A DNA stretch of 64,000 nt from NCBI GenBank assembly GCA_024235215.1, contig JACKMU010000009.1:75609-139608 (forward strand), given 5' to 3'. The DNA is from Chromatiaceae bacterium. Its GTDB lineage: Bacteria > Pseudomonadota > Gammaproteobacteria > Chromatiales > Chromatiaceae. Positions 18,924-27,751 of this stretch are shown piece by piece. Both the position numbers and the translations under genes were made by a program. Under the pieces are notes generated by a model. It was not told the DNA's origin and made no database searches. It worked only from the letters and a program-made list of their open reading frames with translations. Each line of letters starts with the position of its first letter. Positions within the stretch are counted from its first letter, which is position 1.

Positions 18924-21073
18924 ACCACTCCGGGCCACAGACAACACCGCTCTGGACACAGCTGAGTGGGCTGCGACCCCGCCTGCGTTCACACATCACC
19001 TGGCATCGGCAGACCCACCGTGGGCACGACTGGATACTGCTCGAGGATCGGGCGACAAACCGCCATTACCACCTCACCGAACCGGCCTGGCGACTGCTGC
19101 AGCGACTCGATGGAGAGCGCAGCGTCGCACAGGCACTCGCTTGCGCCTGGCTCACCGACGAGTTGACTGCCGCCCGGCAGCAGGAGGCGGTGGAGCTGCT
19201 ACGACGACTGCAGGCGGCAAACCTGTTGGTTTATCCCGAAAATGATCCGAGTAACCGTCTCTACGAGCAGTGGCGCAAACAGCGCACCAGGTCGCATCAC
19301 GCCCAGCTCATGCGGCCACTGGCGCTGCGCCTGCCGCTGTTCGATCCCACCCCACTGTTGCAGCGACTCGCCCCACTGGCCCGGCCACTGTTCCATTGGA
19401 GCTCGCTGCTCATCTGGATCACGCTGGTGCTGCTGGCCGTTGTGCTCGGACTGCAGCATGGCAGCGCCTTGTCCGCGCATGCTGAGGGCAGATTTATCGA
19501 TCCTGGCAACCTGGCGCTGCTGTGGCTGGCCTATCCGCTGGTCAAAGGGCTGCATGAACTGGGACATGCGCTGGCAATCCACCGTTGGGGAGGCCAGGTG
19601 CACGAACTCGGCCTGATGCTGCTGGTCTTCGTTCCGGTCCCTTACGTCGAGGCCTCTGCGGCCACCGCTTTTCCGGGCAAGTACCAGCGCATTCTGGTGG
19701 GGGCTGCCGGCATCATGGTGGAACTGCTGGTGAGCGCGCTCGCACTGCTGCTCTGGCTGGCGGTCGAACCGGGCTGGGTGCGCGACCTGGCGTTCGATCT
19801 CTGCGTGATTGGTGGGGTCTCGGCGCTGCTCTTCAACGGCAATCCGCTACTCAGATTCGACGGCTATTACGTCTTCAGTGACCTGTTGGAGATTCCCAAC
19901 CTGGCCAGCCGCGCACAGCACTACTACGCCTATCTGGGACAGCGTTACCTGCTCGGTCTGCGCAGTGTAACATCGCCGGTGGTCGCCCGCGGGGAACGCG
20001 GCTGGTTCCTGTGCTACGGTGCCGCCGCTTTCCTCTACCGGATCTTCATCAGCCTGGTGATCACGCTCTACGTCGCCGGTAAGTTCTTCGTGGTCGGCTT
20101 GCTGCTGGCGCTCTGGGTGGTGTTGTCGCAGCTGCTGCTGCCCCTGCTGCGACTGCTCAGATATCTCTTCTGCAGCCCCGAGCTGGCAGAGAGACGCAGC
20201 CGGGCAGTGCTGCTGGCGGTGGTGTTTGCCAGCTCCACTGCCGCCCTCCTGCTGTTGCTACCGCTCCCCTCCAACACGCTTGCCGAAGGGGTCATCCGTC
20301 TGCCGGAAAACGCGATCCTTCGTGCCGACGAGTCGGGCGAGGTGGTCGAACTGCTGCGCCGGGATGGCGAACGGGTCGAACGGGGTGAAGCACTGATCCG
20401 TCTGCAGCAGCCGGCATTGACCGCCCGCGCGCGTATCCTCTCCGCACGGGCGGGCGAATTACGAGCGCGCATGGAGCAGGTGCAGATGCGGGACCGGGTG
20501 GAAACCGCGATTCTTCGTGAACAGTTGACCGCGGTGGAGGTGGAGCTGACTGAACTCGAACAGCGCCTCGACGCACTTACTCTGACCAGTCCGGCAACCG
20601 GTGAGCTTGATCTGGTACGGCCGGACGATCTGCCTGGACGCTATCTGGAGAAAGGCAGCGTGCTGGGACTGGTTCATGGTGAAGGTGCGGCGATCGCCAG
20701 CGTGGTGATTCCACAAACAGATGCGGGTCTCGTACGCCGCCAGACGCACAGTGTCTCAGCGCGTTTTCCCGGCCGGCCGGAGAGCGAATCTTCGGTAACG
20801 CTGGTAGCCGACGTCCCCTCAGGCTCCTACCTGTTGCCCAGTCCGGCACTGGGATCCAAGGCCGGGGGTCGGATCCGTGTGGACAGCCGCGACGAGCGCG
20901 GCATCACCGCGCTGGAACCGATCTTTCAGTACGACATCCGCCTGCCGCAGCAGGTGTTGCGCGCCATTCCCGGTGCACGCATCCAGGTGCGTTTCGAACA
21001 CCCCCCCGAAACCCTGGCCAGCCGCTGGTACCGCTCACTGCGCCAGCTGCTGCTGTCCCGGCTGGGCGCCTGA
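18920..21073 (+). CDS. PqqD-like / M50 site-2 protease-like / HlyD-like fusion protein
   Basis: A 717-residue multi-domain membrane protein. Residues about 25-105 resemble a PqqD-type RiPP-recognition winged helix (RATNRHYHLTEPAWRLLQRL, then LLRRLQAANLL). A multi-pass M50 domain follows, with the zinc motif HELGH near residue 211 (LVKGLHELGHALAIHRWGG) and the second metal segment NGNPLLRFDGYYVFSDLL. The C-terminal 280 residues carry a biotinyl-lipoyl/HlyD-like adaptor (DESGEVVELLRRDGERVERG). Start GTG overlaps the upstream adaptor gene. Such pairs are annotated as efflux or peptide-export components; the substrate is unknown. The first large gene downstream encodes a huge secreted protein. 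Confidence 0.82.
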   Translation: MNHSGPQTTPLWTQLSGLRPRLRSHITWHRQTHRGHDWILLEDRATNRHYHLTEPAWRLLQRLDGERSVAQALACAWLTDELTAARQQEAVELLRRLQAANLLVYPENDPSNRLYEQWRKQRTRSHHAQLMRPLALRLPLFDPTPLLQRLAPLARPLFHWSSLLIWITLVLLAVVLGLQHGSALSAHAEGRFIDPGNLALLWLAYPLVKGLHELGHALAIHRWGGQVHELGLMLLVFVPVPYVEASAATAFPGKYQRILVGAAGIMVELLVSALALLLWLAVEPGWVRDLAFDLCVIGGVSALLFNGNPLLRFDGYYVFSDLLEIPNLASRAQHYYAYLGQRYLLGLRSVTSPVVARGERGWFLCYGAAAFLYRIFISLVITLYVAGKFFVVGLLLALWVVLSQLLLPLLRLLRYLFCSPELAERRSRAVLLAVVFASSTAALLLLLPLPSNTLAEGVIRLPENAILRADESGEVVELLRRDGERVERGEALIRLQQPALTARARILSARAGELRARMEQVQMRDRVETAILREQLTAVEVELTELEQRLDALTLTSPATGELDLVRPDDLPGRYLEKGSVLGLVHGEGAAIASVVIPQTDAGLVRRQTHSVSARFPGRPESESSVTLVADVPSGSYLLPSPALGSKAGGRIRVDSRDERGITALEPIFQYDIRLPQQVLRAIPGARIQVRFEHPPETLASRWYRSLRQLLLSRLGA

Positions 21074-21510
21074 CCATCCCGGCTCGAAATAACCCTGACA
21101 AGACCGCATTCGCCGTACTCAGGCGGAGCCAATGAGGTTCCGGGGTACCCTCAAGCACTGTTTCGGGTTGATTGATACCTGTCAACCCAGGCTTTAGAGA
21201 AAAGGATTGTTTATGCTACCATCCGACGACAGGCTCCTTTGATGATGCCGCTGATGTAGCCACCGCTGCGGCTGTTGTGACCGCCCTGACCGAGCACCCG
21301 TCGCAACGCAGCGAACTATCGACCCGATCCTCGTGGCATTTGCTGCGGCCACAACCGCCGCATCCCGCCTGCTGTCGCGCCGCAACATGCAGCTGACGCA
21401 CCTGCCTCGAAAAGGCAGAACGGCTGTTCAGCGCCGGCCCGATTGAGTCTCTTTCTTAAAACTTGCGATAGCCGGACACATCGCCGACAAAAACAATAAG
21501 GAAATGTGCG
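21074..21510. other. Intergenic region with weak small-ORF candidates
   Basis: 437 bases between the PqqD-M50 gene and the giant secreted protein. A PqqD-like domain upstream suggests looking here for a precursor peptide. Candidates are weak: a 74-residue plus frame from a TTG at 21172 with ADVATAAAVVTALTEHPS, a 61-residue minus frame (21216-21401) with CGGCGRSKC and CDGC, and a 31-codon Gly-rich minus frame (21211-21306) with GGYISGIIKGA. None has a strong ribosome binding site, and they overlap on opposite strands, so at most one is real. The last 15 bases hold AAGGAAATG-type sequence before the next start. Confidence 0.3.
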
Positions 21511-24500
21511 ATGCAAGAACAATTTTCTCCGGAATCATCTTGGCCTGACCGATTTGCTCCCTGCGCCGCGGCCTGCTTATTGGCATGCCTGCTGTTTGCA
21601 CTGCCAACCGGCGTTTTGGCCAGCGTCAAGCTGTATACCCACCTCGACGACTTCAATAAGGCGGTTTTCCAGTCAGAACTGTTCGAGTTCACCGCTGCCA
21701 ATGTGCTCAAGGCCGACGAGGTGAATTCCCTGCCCGGTCGGAATACTGGGGTTGGGGTTGTGGCAGCACCCAACGAAGGCCGGTCACTGTCGTTCAATCG
21801 CTGGAACACCGACCTGTTCTACAGCTTCCGGTTCACTGCCCTCTCCAGCACGAACGGTTCGATCACCTTCGACGACGATGAAGAGGCCGGAAACCTCCCC
21901 AATTTCGACAATGCGCTCTCTCCCGGCGATATCGATAACGGCGAGAATGACGATTGGCGCGTGCGGGTAAGCGGCCGTGAGCCCCTGCGTGGCTTCGCCT
22001 TCGTGTTGCGCGACAACCATGATACCGACGGCGAAACCATCCGCCTGTACGATGCACAAGGCGCACTGGTAGGCCAGGTCGCGGTCGGCAACCAGCCCGT
22101 CAACGCCTTTCTCGGCGTGGTCAGCGATACACCGTTTGTCGAAATACGCTACGATGAGGATGCCGGCGGCGATGACATCGCTGTCGCCGACCTGCGCTTC
22201 GCGCGCGCCAGCGACGTGGATAACGCCGGGCTGAAAAAGGCGAACAAAGCTCTGGCCGCCACCAACCTCGCCGCCGTCGGTACCGGCATCGCTTCGTCGC
22301 CCCCGGTCTCGACCGTTGCCGGTGTGGCAGACATCGCCAGCAATGTGGCGCTGAAGTTCATACCCGCGGTATTACACGCCCCCGCGGACGTGGCCAGGCG
22401 TCCAAACTCTGCGGACAAGTGTCGTTACGAATTCGACCTGCCGCAGGACGGCTATCTCTATTCCAATCTGTTCGGCCTGGTCGATACCGGCCCGGTTCCC
22501 GCAGACTGGGGGGCCTTTGGCGCACCGGTGGTCAACCATGCCAACACGGAAGTGCTGGTCGGCGCGCTCAGCCCCCACATACCTGGGCAGCCCGGCTACA
22601 CCGGCTCGGTGCTGGTGGACGGACTGTCCTCCGCCGACCCCATACCGGTCTCCCTGCCTGCAGGCCACAACCCGATCACCTGGGAAGCCATCTCCCTATA
22701 CGATCCGGTATTCGACGTGGTACTACCGAGCGCACTGCTGCCGGTCGATCTGTCGACCAAACCGAAGGCTGCCAGCAAAGCCGCTGCGGATGCCGGAAAC
22801 GCCTCGCTGGCCGCCAGAGCCTGGCAGGGGTTGAAGCGCTTCTTCGTCAACACCGCGAAAAAAGTCAACGTTGCCATCAAGAAATGTGTCGGCAACAAGC
22901 AACAGTGCGCCTCAGAAGCGACCGGCAAACTGTACAAGATCGGCAGGAAAAAAGCCGCAACCTTCGCCGCCGACAGCCTGCTTGGCAGTGAGGAAGCCAG
23001 GGGTGCCAACACACGCGAGCAGATTTTCACCGTGTTTGACGAGGTGCCACCGACGCTGACCGTGAACTCCCCGGTACTGGAGTTCGAGGCGACCGACTTC
23101 GGCGGTATCGCCACCCGGCGCATCTACGACGACATCCTGACCAGCATCGCTGCCAGCGACGGCTGCGACCGTCCGGTCAGCCTGATCAGCGATATGCCGG
23201 GCCTGCTGCCATTGGGCGAGACCGTCGTCACCTGGACCGCACGGGACCAGGGGCCGAAAGACAGAACCCTGGCGCCCAACGAGGTGCAGGCGACCCAGCT
23301 CATCCGCATCGTCGACACCCAGGCGCCGATCATGGTGCCGCCATCAGGCAAGGTGGTCGAGGTGCCTGCCGGTACCGGCGGCCTGACCCGTGCCGCGGTC
23401 TCACTCGGGCAACCGCGCGTGGTCGACCTCGCCGATCCGCTGCCGGAGGTGAGCAGCGATGCACCTGCAACTTTCCCGGTGGATACCCGTACCGAGGTGC
23501 TGTGGGAAGCCGCGGACCATGCCTCTCCGCCCAACGTGGCCGTCGCCACGCAGCTGATCACGGTGAAGACCGCTGGCACCAATCACGCCCCTCGGGTCGA
23601 TAACGCCAGCACCAGCACGCTGACCTCGCAGCCGGTCGACATCGTGCTGAGTGGCGTGGATGACGATCTCCTCGATGGACGTCACGACCCGCTGGGTTTC
23701 GAGATTGTGGACCATCCCGGCCACGGTGAGTTCGTTGCCCCTCTGTATCCGTTCTTCATAGAGGACTACCGCACCCAGCCGGATGGCCCCTACCCGCAGG
23801 CATTCGATCCCAACAACAGTGATCCACCCTCGCAGTGGTTCTACCATAACGTCTGCACTTCGGAGCGCTACTCCATCGATCTCGATTGGGTCTATAAGCC
23901 CAAATTCATCTCGGTCGGCGACGATCGTGAAGTCTTTTTCCTCGACGAATTCTGGTACTGCAACAACAGTTCCAGCAATGCACAGCCGACACAGCGCATC
24001 TCGCGTTGGAACGCCGAAGGGAACTTCATCGGTATGATCGAGATTCCTGACGCGAACCGGGCCAACGACACCTTCGTCAAGGATGCCTACGGGAATCTGC
24101 ACACCATCACCCTGGACTATGGAACCCGTCTGATCCTGCAACTGATGAGTTCCGATATCACCGGACGCGACTACTGGAACAACCACCGCCTCAAGGCCTG
24201 GGAGATCAACGACAGTTCCACCGACAATACCAACCCCAGGTTGCACGCGACGACCCTGGTATATGCCCGGCTCGACATCGAACGCGGTCTGCTCTATGCG
24301 CATGACAAGCAGGAGGTGTTCGTCTTCGACGTGCGTGCCGATTTCGAACGCGACTTCCTCAGCAACGAGACGCACAAGCTGCAGCCGGAAGAGCTGCTCG
24401 GCATACTTGCCGACGGCAGGACCATCCTGGATCGCAGTTGCGGCTCGGAGAAGGACGGCTTTGCCATGGAGTTGGACTCCACCGGCGCCCTGTATATCGT

Positions 24501-26871
24501 CGACACCTGTGCCAACCGGATTCACAAGTTCGAGGCCTCCGGATTCGACGCCGACGGCAACTTCGTGCCGGGTAAACATGTCGGCTGGATGGGGCGTTGC
24601 GAAGAGAGCACCAACAAGGCGTGCGACACACTGACCAAGACCTCGCGCGGCTACAGTTGTACCGACGCAACCTGCACTCGCGACCTCGCCAACACCTCCG
24701 GCGACTACCCCGGCCAGTTCTACCACCCCACCTTTGTCGCCATGGGACCCAACGACGTCCTGTATGTCGCGGACACGGCCAATGCGCGCATCCAGCGTTT
24801 CGGCGCCGACGGCACGTTCGCCGGCGAGGCCATCTCCACCGGCAGCGGCATCAATCGCGGCGAAAACCCCGGCTTCGTGCTAGGCAATATGGGCAATCCC
24901 AAGATGGTGTCGGTCAACTCGACCCAGTTCTACGTAGTCGACCAGGCGGAATCCTTCGTGCATGTGTTCGAAACTTTGCCGTTCAAGGATGTGACCGACG
25001 ACTCGGTGACCGTCACCTATGTCTCGGACTTCGACTTCCACTCGGCCACGGATAGCTTCACCTACCGCGCCAGCGACGGATTAGCGCACAGCGCACTGGG
25101 CACCGCCACCATCAACGTGGCGCGCAACTTTCGAGCCCCCATCGCCGAGGACAGCAAGAGGGCAACCGACGAGGACACCCCGTTGGCTTTCGAACTGCAG
25201 GGGGACGATCCGGACGGCATCGTAGGCAAGGATTTCAACGGCCTCGACACCCTGAGCTACGAGATCGTCACGCCACCGGCGAACGGCGTCGTCAGTGGTT
25301 CCGGCGCAGCACGCACCTACACGCCCTCCGCCAATTTCAACGGCAGCGACACCTTCACCTTCCGTGTTCATGACGGCAACGAGTATTCACAAGCCGCCAC
25401 CGTCGACATCACCGTGCTACCGGTCAATGACCCGCCGGTCATCAGTTCGGTCAAATTGCCGAGCCGTATCGGCCGCGGCTTCCAGGTGTTGCACGAGGGT
25501 GTGTTCACGGACGATGACACAGACGGTCACCAGGCGACCGTCGCCTGGGGAGTCGGAGAGCCGACCGACTCCACCGGCGGCATCGTCGACCCGGGGAACG
25601 GTGCTTCGCCGTATATCGACGGCGTTGCAGTCATGGAGCCATTGGCCCTGGACAATGAGGGCAAAACCCTCGCTCAGCATGTCTATGATGGAAGCGGTGC
25701 AAAGAGCATCACCCTTTGCGTCAGCGACGCGCAGCAGCAGCAGCACTGTACGTCACGCGCCGTGACCGTGGGCACCTATGCCAACCTCTCCTTCGCCCTG
25801 AACAGTGACAGCGAAGCAGTCGGCAGCGCCGGGATAGAGGTGACAGCCAGCTTGACCAATACCCTGCCAGAGGGCTGGGAAGGTTTGTCCGCCATGAACG
25901 TGACCATCGTTCAGGATCCGTCGGACCTGCTCGAAACCACCACGATCACACTCGGCTCCCCCGTCTGTGGGGTACAGAACGGACTCGCTTATTGCAGCCC
26001 GCAGACTCTCAGTCCGGGCGGATCGGAAACCCTGAGGCTCCGGGTGCACGCTAAGCAGGCGGTGCTGTACGACACCGATACCCTGCTTGCCCTGCACGCC
26101 ACGACCACGACCCCCGCATTGCTCGACGACTACCTGGGCGCCATTGCGCTGCGCGTGCTGGCCGACCCTACCGATAGCGACAGTGACGGGATGACCGATG
26201 CTTTCGAAGCGGCCTTTGGTCTGGACAAGCACGACCCGTCCGATGCCGGCACTGACCGGGACGGCGATGGACTGAGCAACCTGGATGAATACCTGCAGCG
26301 GACCAACCCTCGAAAACGCGACACTGACGGAGACGGCATTTCCGATGATGCCGAAATCACCCTGGGCACGAACCCGGTCAAAGCGGACAGCGACCAGGAC
26401 GGCCTGCCCGACGGATGGGAGCAAGAGAAGGGACTCGACCCGTTGGATGGCACAGATGCGGATCGCGATCAGGACCAGGACGGTCTCACCACCGGCGAGG
26501 AATACCTGCTGGGCAGCCATCCTCTGATCGCCGACAGCGACAACGACACAGTGCTGGATGGTTCGGACAACTGCCTGCTGACGCCCAACCCGGCACAGAC
26601 CAACAACGACGGCGATGCCGCGGGCGACGCCTGTGACAGTGACGACGACAATGACGGCATGCCTGACTGGTTTGAGAATCAATATGGTCTCGACCGGTAC
26701 TCAGCCGTCGATGCCAGCGAGGATGCCGATGGCGACGGACTGACCAACCGCGAGGAGTACGCAGGTGGCACCGATCCCACCAATCCGGATACCGATGGGG
26801 ACGGCATCGATGACCTGCAAGAGCGTAACGCGGCAGCCCTGATGGGGATTCTTCCAATCATTCTGGAGTAG
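21511..26871 (+). CDS. Giant secreted NHL / cadherin-like / calcium-binding-repeat protein
   Basis: A 1786-residue exported protein. After a signal peptide (CLLACLLFALPTGVLAS, cleavage near residue 38) come a beta-rich region of unknown type, an HYR-like segment (VTWTARDQG), and NHL-type propeller repeats around residues 780-1150 (ALYIVDTCANRIHKFEASG, VLYVADTANARIQRFGADG). A cadherin-like/Big_9 module follows (DEDTPLAFELQGDDPDG, YTPSANFNGSDTFTFRVHD). The last 240 residues are thrombospondin type-3-like Asp-rich calcium repeats such as DTDGDGISDDAEITLGTNP. No LPXTG, RTX nonapeptide or type I signal is obvious; the C-terminus is mildly hydrophobic (ALMGILPIILE). Possible adhesin or matrix protein; the upstream HlyD/M50 pair may serve it, which is inference. 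Confidence 0.82.
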   Translation: MQEQFSPESSWPDRFAPCAAACLLACLLFALPTGVLASVKLYTHLDDFNKAVFQSELFEFTAANVLKADEVNSLPGRNTGVGVVAAPNEGRSLSFNRWNTDLFYSFRFTALSSTNGSITFDDDEEAGNLPNFDNALSPGDIDNGENDDWRVRVSGREPLRGFAFVLRDNHDTDGETIRLYDAQGALVGQVAVGNQPVNAFLGVVSDTPFVEIRYDEDAGGDDIAVADLRFARASDVDNAGLKKANKALAATNLAAVGTGIASSPPVSTVAGVADIASNVALKFIPAVLHAPADVARRPNSADKCRYEFDLPQDGYLYSNLFGLVDTGPVPADWGAFGAPVVNHANTEVLVGALSPHIPGQPGYTGSVLVDGLSSADPIPVSLPAGHNPITWEAISLYDPVFDVVLPSALLPVDLSTKPKAASKAAADAGNASLAARAWQGLKRFFVNTAKKVNVAIKKCVGNKQQCASEATGKLYKIGRKKAATFAADSLLGSEEARGANTREQIFTVFDEVPPTLTVNSPVLEFEATDFGGIATRRIYDDILTSIAASDGCDRPVSLISDMPGLLPLGETVVTWTARDQGPKDRTLAPNEVQATQLIRIVDTQAPIMVPPSGKVVEVPAGTGGLTRAAVSLGQPRVVDLADPLPEVSSDAPATFPVDTRTEVLWEAADHASPPNVAVATQLITVKTAGTNHAPRVDNASTSTLTSQPVDIVLSGVDDDLLDGRHDPLGFEIVDHPGHGEFVAPLYPFFIEDYRTQPDGPYPQAFDPNNSDPPSQWFYHNVCTSERYSIDLDWVYKPKFISVGDDREVFFLDEFWYCNNSSSNAQPTQRISRWNAEGNFIGMIEIPDANRANDTFVKDAYGNLHTITLDYGTRLILQLMSSDITGRDYWNNHRLKAWEINDSSTDNTNPRLHATTLVYARLDIERGLLYAHDKQEVFVFDVRADFERDFLSNETHKLQPEELLGILADGRTILDRSCGSEKDGFAMELDSTGALYIVDTCANRIHKFEASGFDADGNFVPGKHVGWMGRCEESTNKACDTLTKTSRGYSCTDATCTRDLANTSGDYPGQFYHPTFVAMGPNDVLYVADTANARIQRFGADGTFAGEAISTGSGINRGENPGFVLGNMGNPKMVSVNSTQFYVVDQAESFVHVFETLPFKDVTDDSVTVTYVSDFDFHSATDSFTYRASDGLAHSALGTATINVARNFRAPIAEDSKRATDEDTPLAFELQGDDPDGIVGKDFNGLDTLSYEIVTPPANGVVSGSGAARTYTPSANFNGSDTFTFRVHDGNEYSQAATVDITVLPVNDPPVISSVKLPSRIGRGFQVLHEGVFTDDDTDGHQATVAWGVGEPTDSTGGIVDPGNGASPYIDGVAVMEPLALDNEGKTLAQHVYDGSGAKSITLCVSDAQQQQHCTSRAVTVGTYANLSFALNSDSEAVGSAGIEVTASLTNTLPEGWEGLSAMNVTIVQDPSDLLETTTITLGSPVCGVQNGLAYCSPQTLSPGGSETLRLRVHAKQAVLYDTDTLLALHATTTTPALLDDYLGAIALRVLADPTDSDSDGMTDAFEAAFGLDKHDPSDAGTDRDGDGLSNLDEYLQRTNPRKRDTDGDGISDDAEITLGTNPVKADSDQDGLPDGWEQEKGLDPLDGTDADRDQDQDGLTTGEEYLLGSHPLIADSDNDTVLDGSDNCLLTPNPAQTNNDGDAAGDACDSDDDNDGMPDWFENQYGLDRYSAVDASEDADGDGLTNREEYAGGTDPTNPDTDGDGIDDLQERNAAALMGILPIILE

Positions 26872-27751
26872 ATAGATAGGTTTCTGCCGGAAACGGCACA
26901 GACTCCCTCGGCACAGGGTGGTACCGACATTTTCAATGGCGATGAGTCAATTGACCCTGTCGGTTGGAAACCCGGCTGGAGAGAGCTGTTTCGCTCCTCA
27001 AAAGGGGTATCGCAACGCACCGCACGGAAGTTCAGCAAAACCTTTGTAGAACTACAGTTTTTCCGGCTGTTGCCGATAGCCATGCCAAGGAGTACGCCGA
27101 ACCCAAAGCCAACTGACCTTCGGCAAGGCATGACCATGAAAAACGGCACCTATCGGTCCAACTCGGACTTCTGCCCGCCCTGGCGGGAGTACCCCTCTTC
27201 GCCTCCGCTGAGAAGCTGCAGAAGCGCGGTAACCTCAGCCTCCCCGACACCCTCGTCGAGTTCGTCACCTCCCTCCCGAGCGTTCTGGAGAGCGTCGCAG
27301 TGGCGTCTAGCAAACGGCTGGCAAAGGGCCAGCGGCTGGTTGCGCTCGAAGCTGGAGTGGAACGGGTAGCGCGCACGCTGGGCCGGGCTGGGCGAGGCTT
27401 GTTCGGAAGTTTTCGGCACTTCCCCAACCGCTTGCCAACCGGATCAGAAAGCCGCTCACCGTGCCGGTGTGTGCCAATGATCGCGATCCCATCCCGCAGC
27501 CGACCAATCTGTCCGACAATCCGGCGCAGCGGCGCACGCTATCATGTTGCCCGTTTTTCCACGAGTGAGCAGGATCCGGTGGGATGACTACCCATTCCGT
27601 TTCAGCCACTTACTTCGAAATGGAACGGTCAACCGGGGAATTCGGTTCAAAGATCGCCACAGCGTGCCGCTAACTGCGATAGCAGAATTGAGTCCTTAAC
27701 CTTGACCGAGTCAAACGAAGAAAAACTGTCCGGGCACAGCTCACAAACATC
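26872..27751. other. Intergenic region with a possible gene relic
   Basis: About 880 bases between the giant protein and a hybrid kinase. No intact gene with a ribosome binding site is seen. Only the segment 27117-27587 has protein-like coding character, listed separately. A 5-bp stem with a GAAA loop (TGCCGGAAACGGCA near 26885) follows the giant gene but has no T-run. Confidence 0.45.
27136..27587 (+). pseudogene. Possible frameshifted small secreted protein
   Basis: An ATG with a Lys/Asn start (MKNGTY at 27136) lies in a frame that soon becomes unlike protein. One base away, the frame open from 27117 reads GLLPALAGVPLFASA, a plausible signal-peptide core and cleavage site, then EKLQKRGNLSLPDTLVEFV and SLPSVLESVAVASSKRLAKG, which looks like real protein. 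A single-base indel near 27150-27170 would join them. The 3' part degenerates into low-quality sequence. I do not recognise a family. It could also be a chance open frame. Confidence 0.3.

Noticed and set aside
23401..24726. 441-codon minus-strand open frame inside the giant secreted protein
   Set aside because: The plus strand encodes NHL repeats and conserved domains; the minus frame has no recognisable domain.
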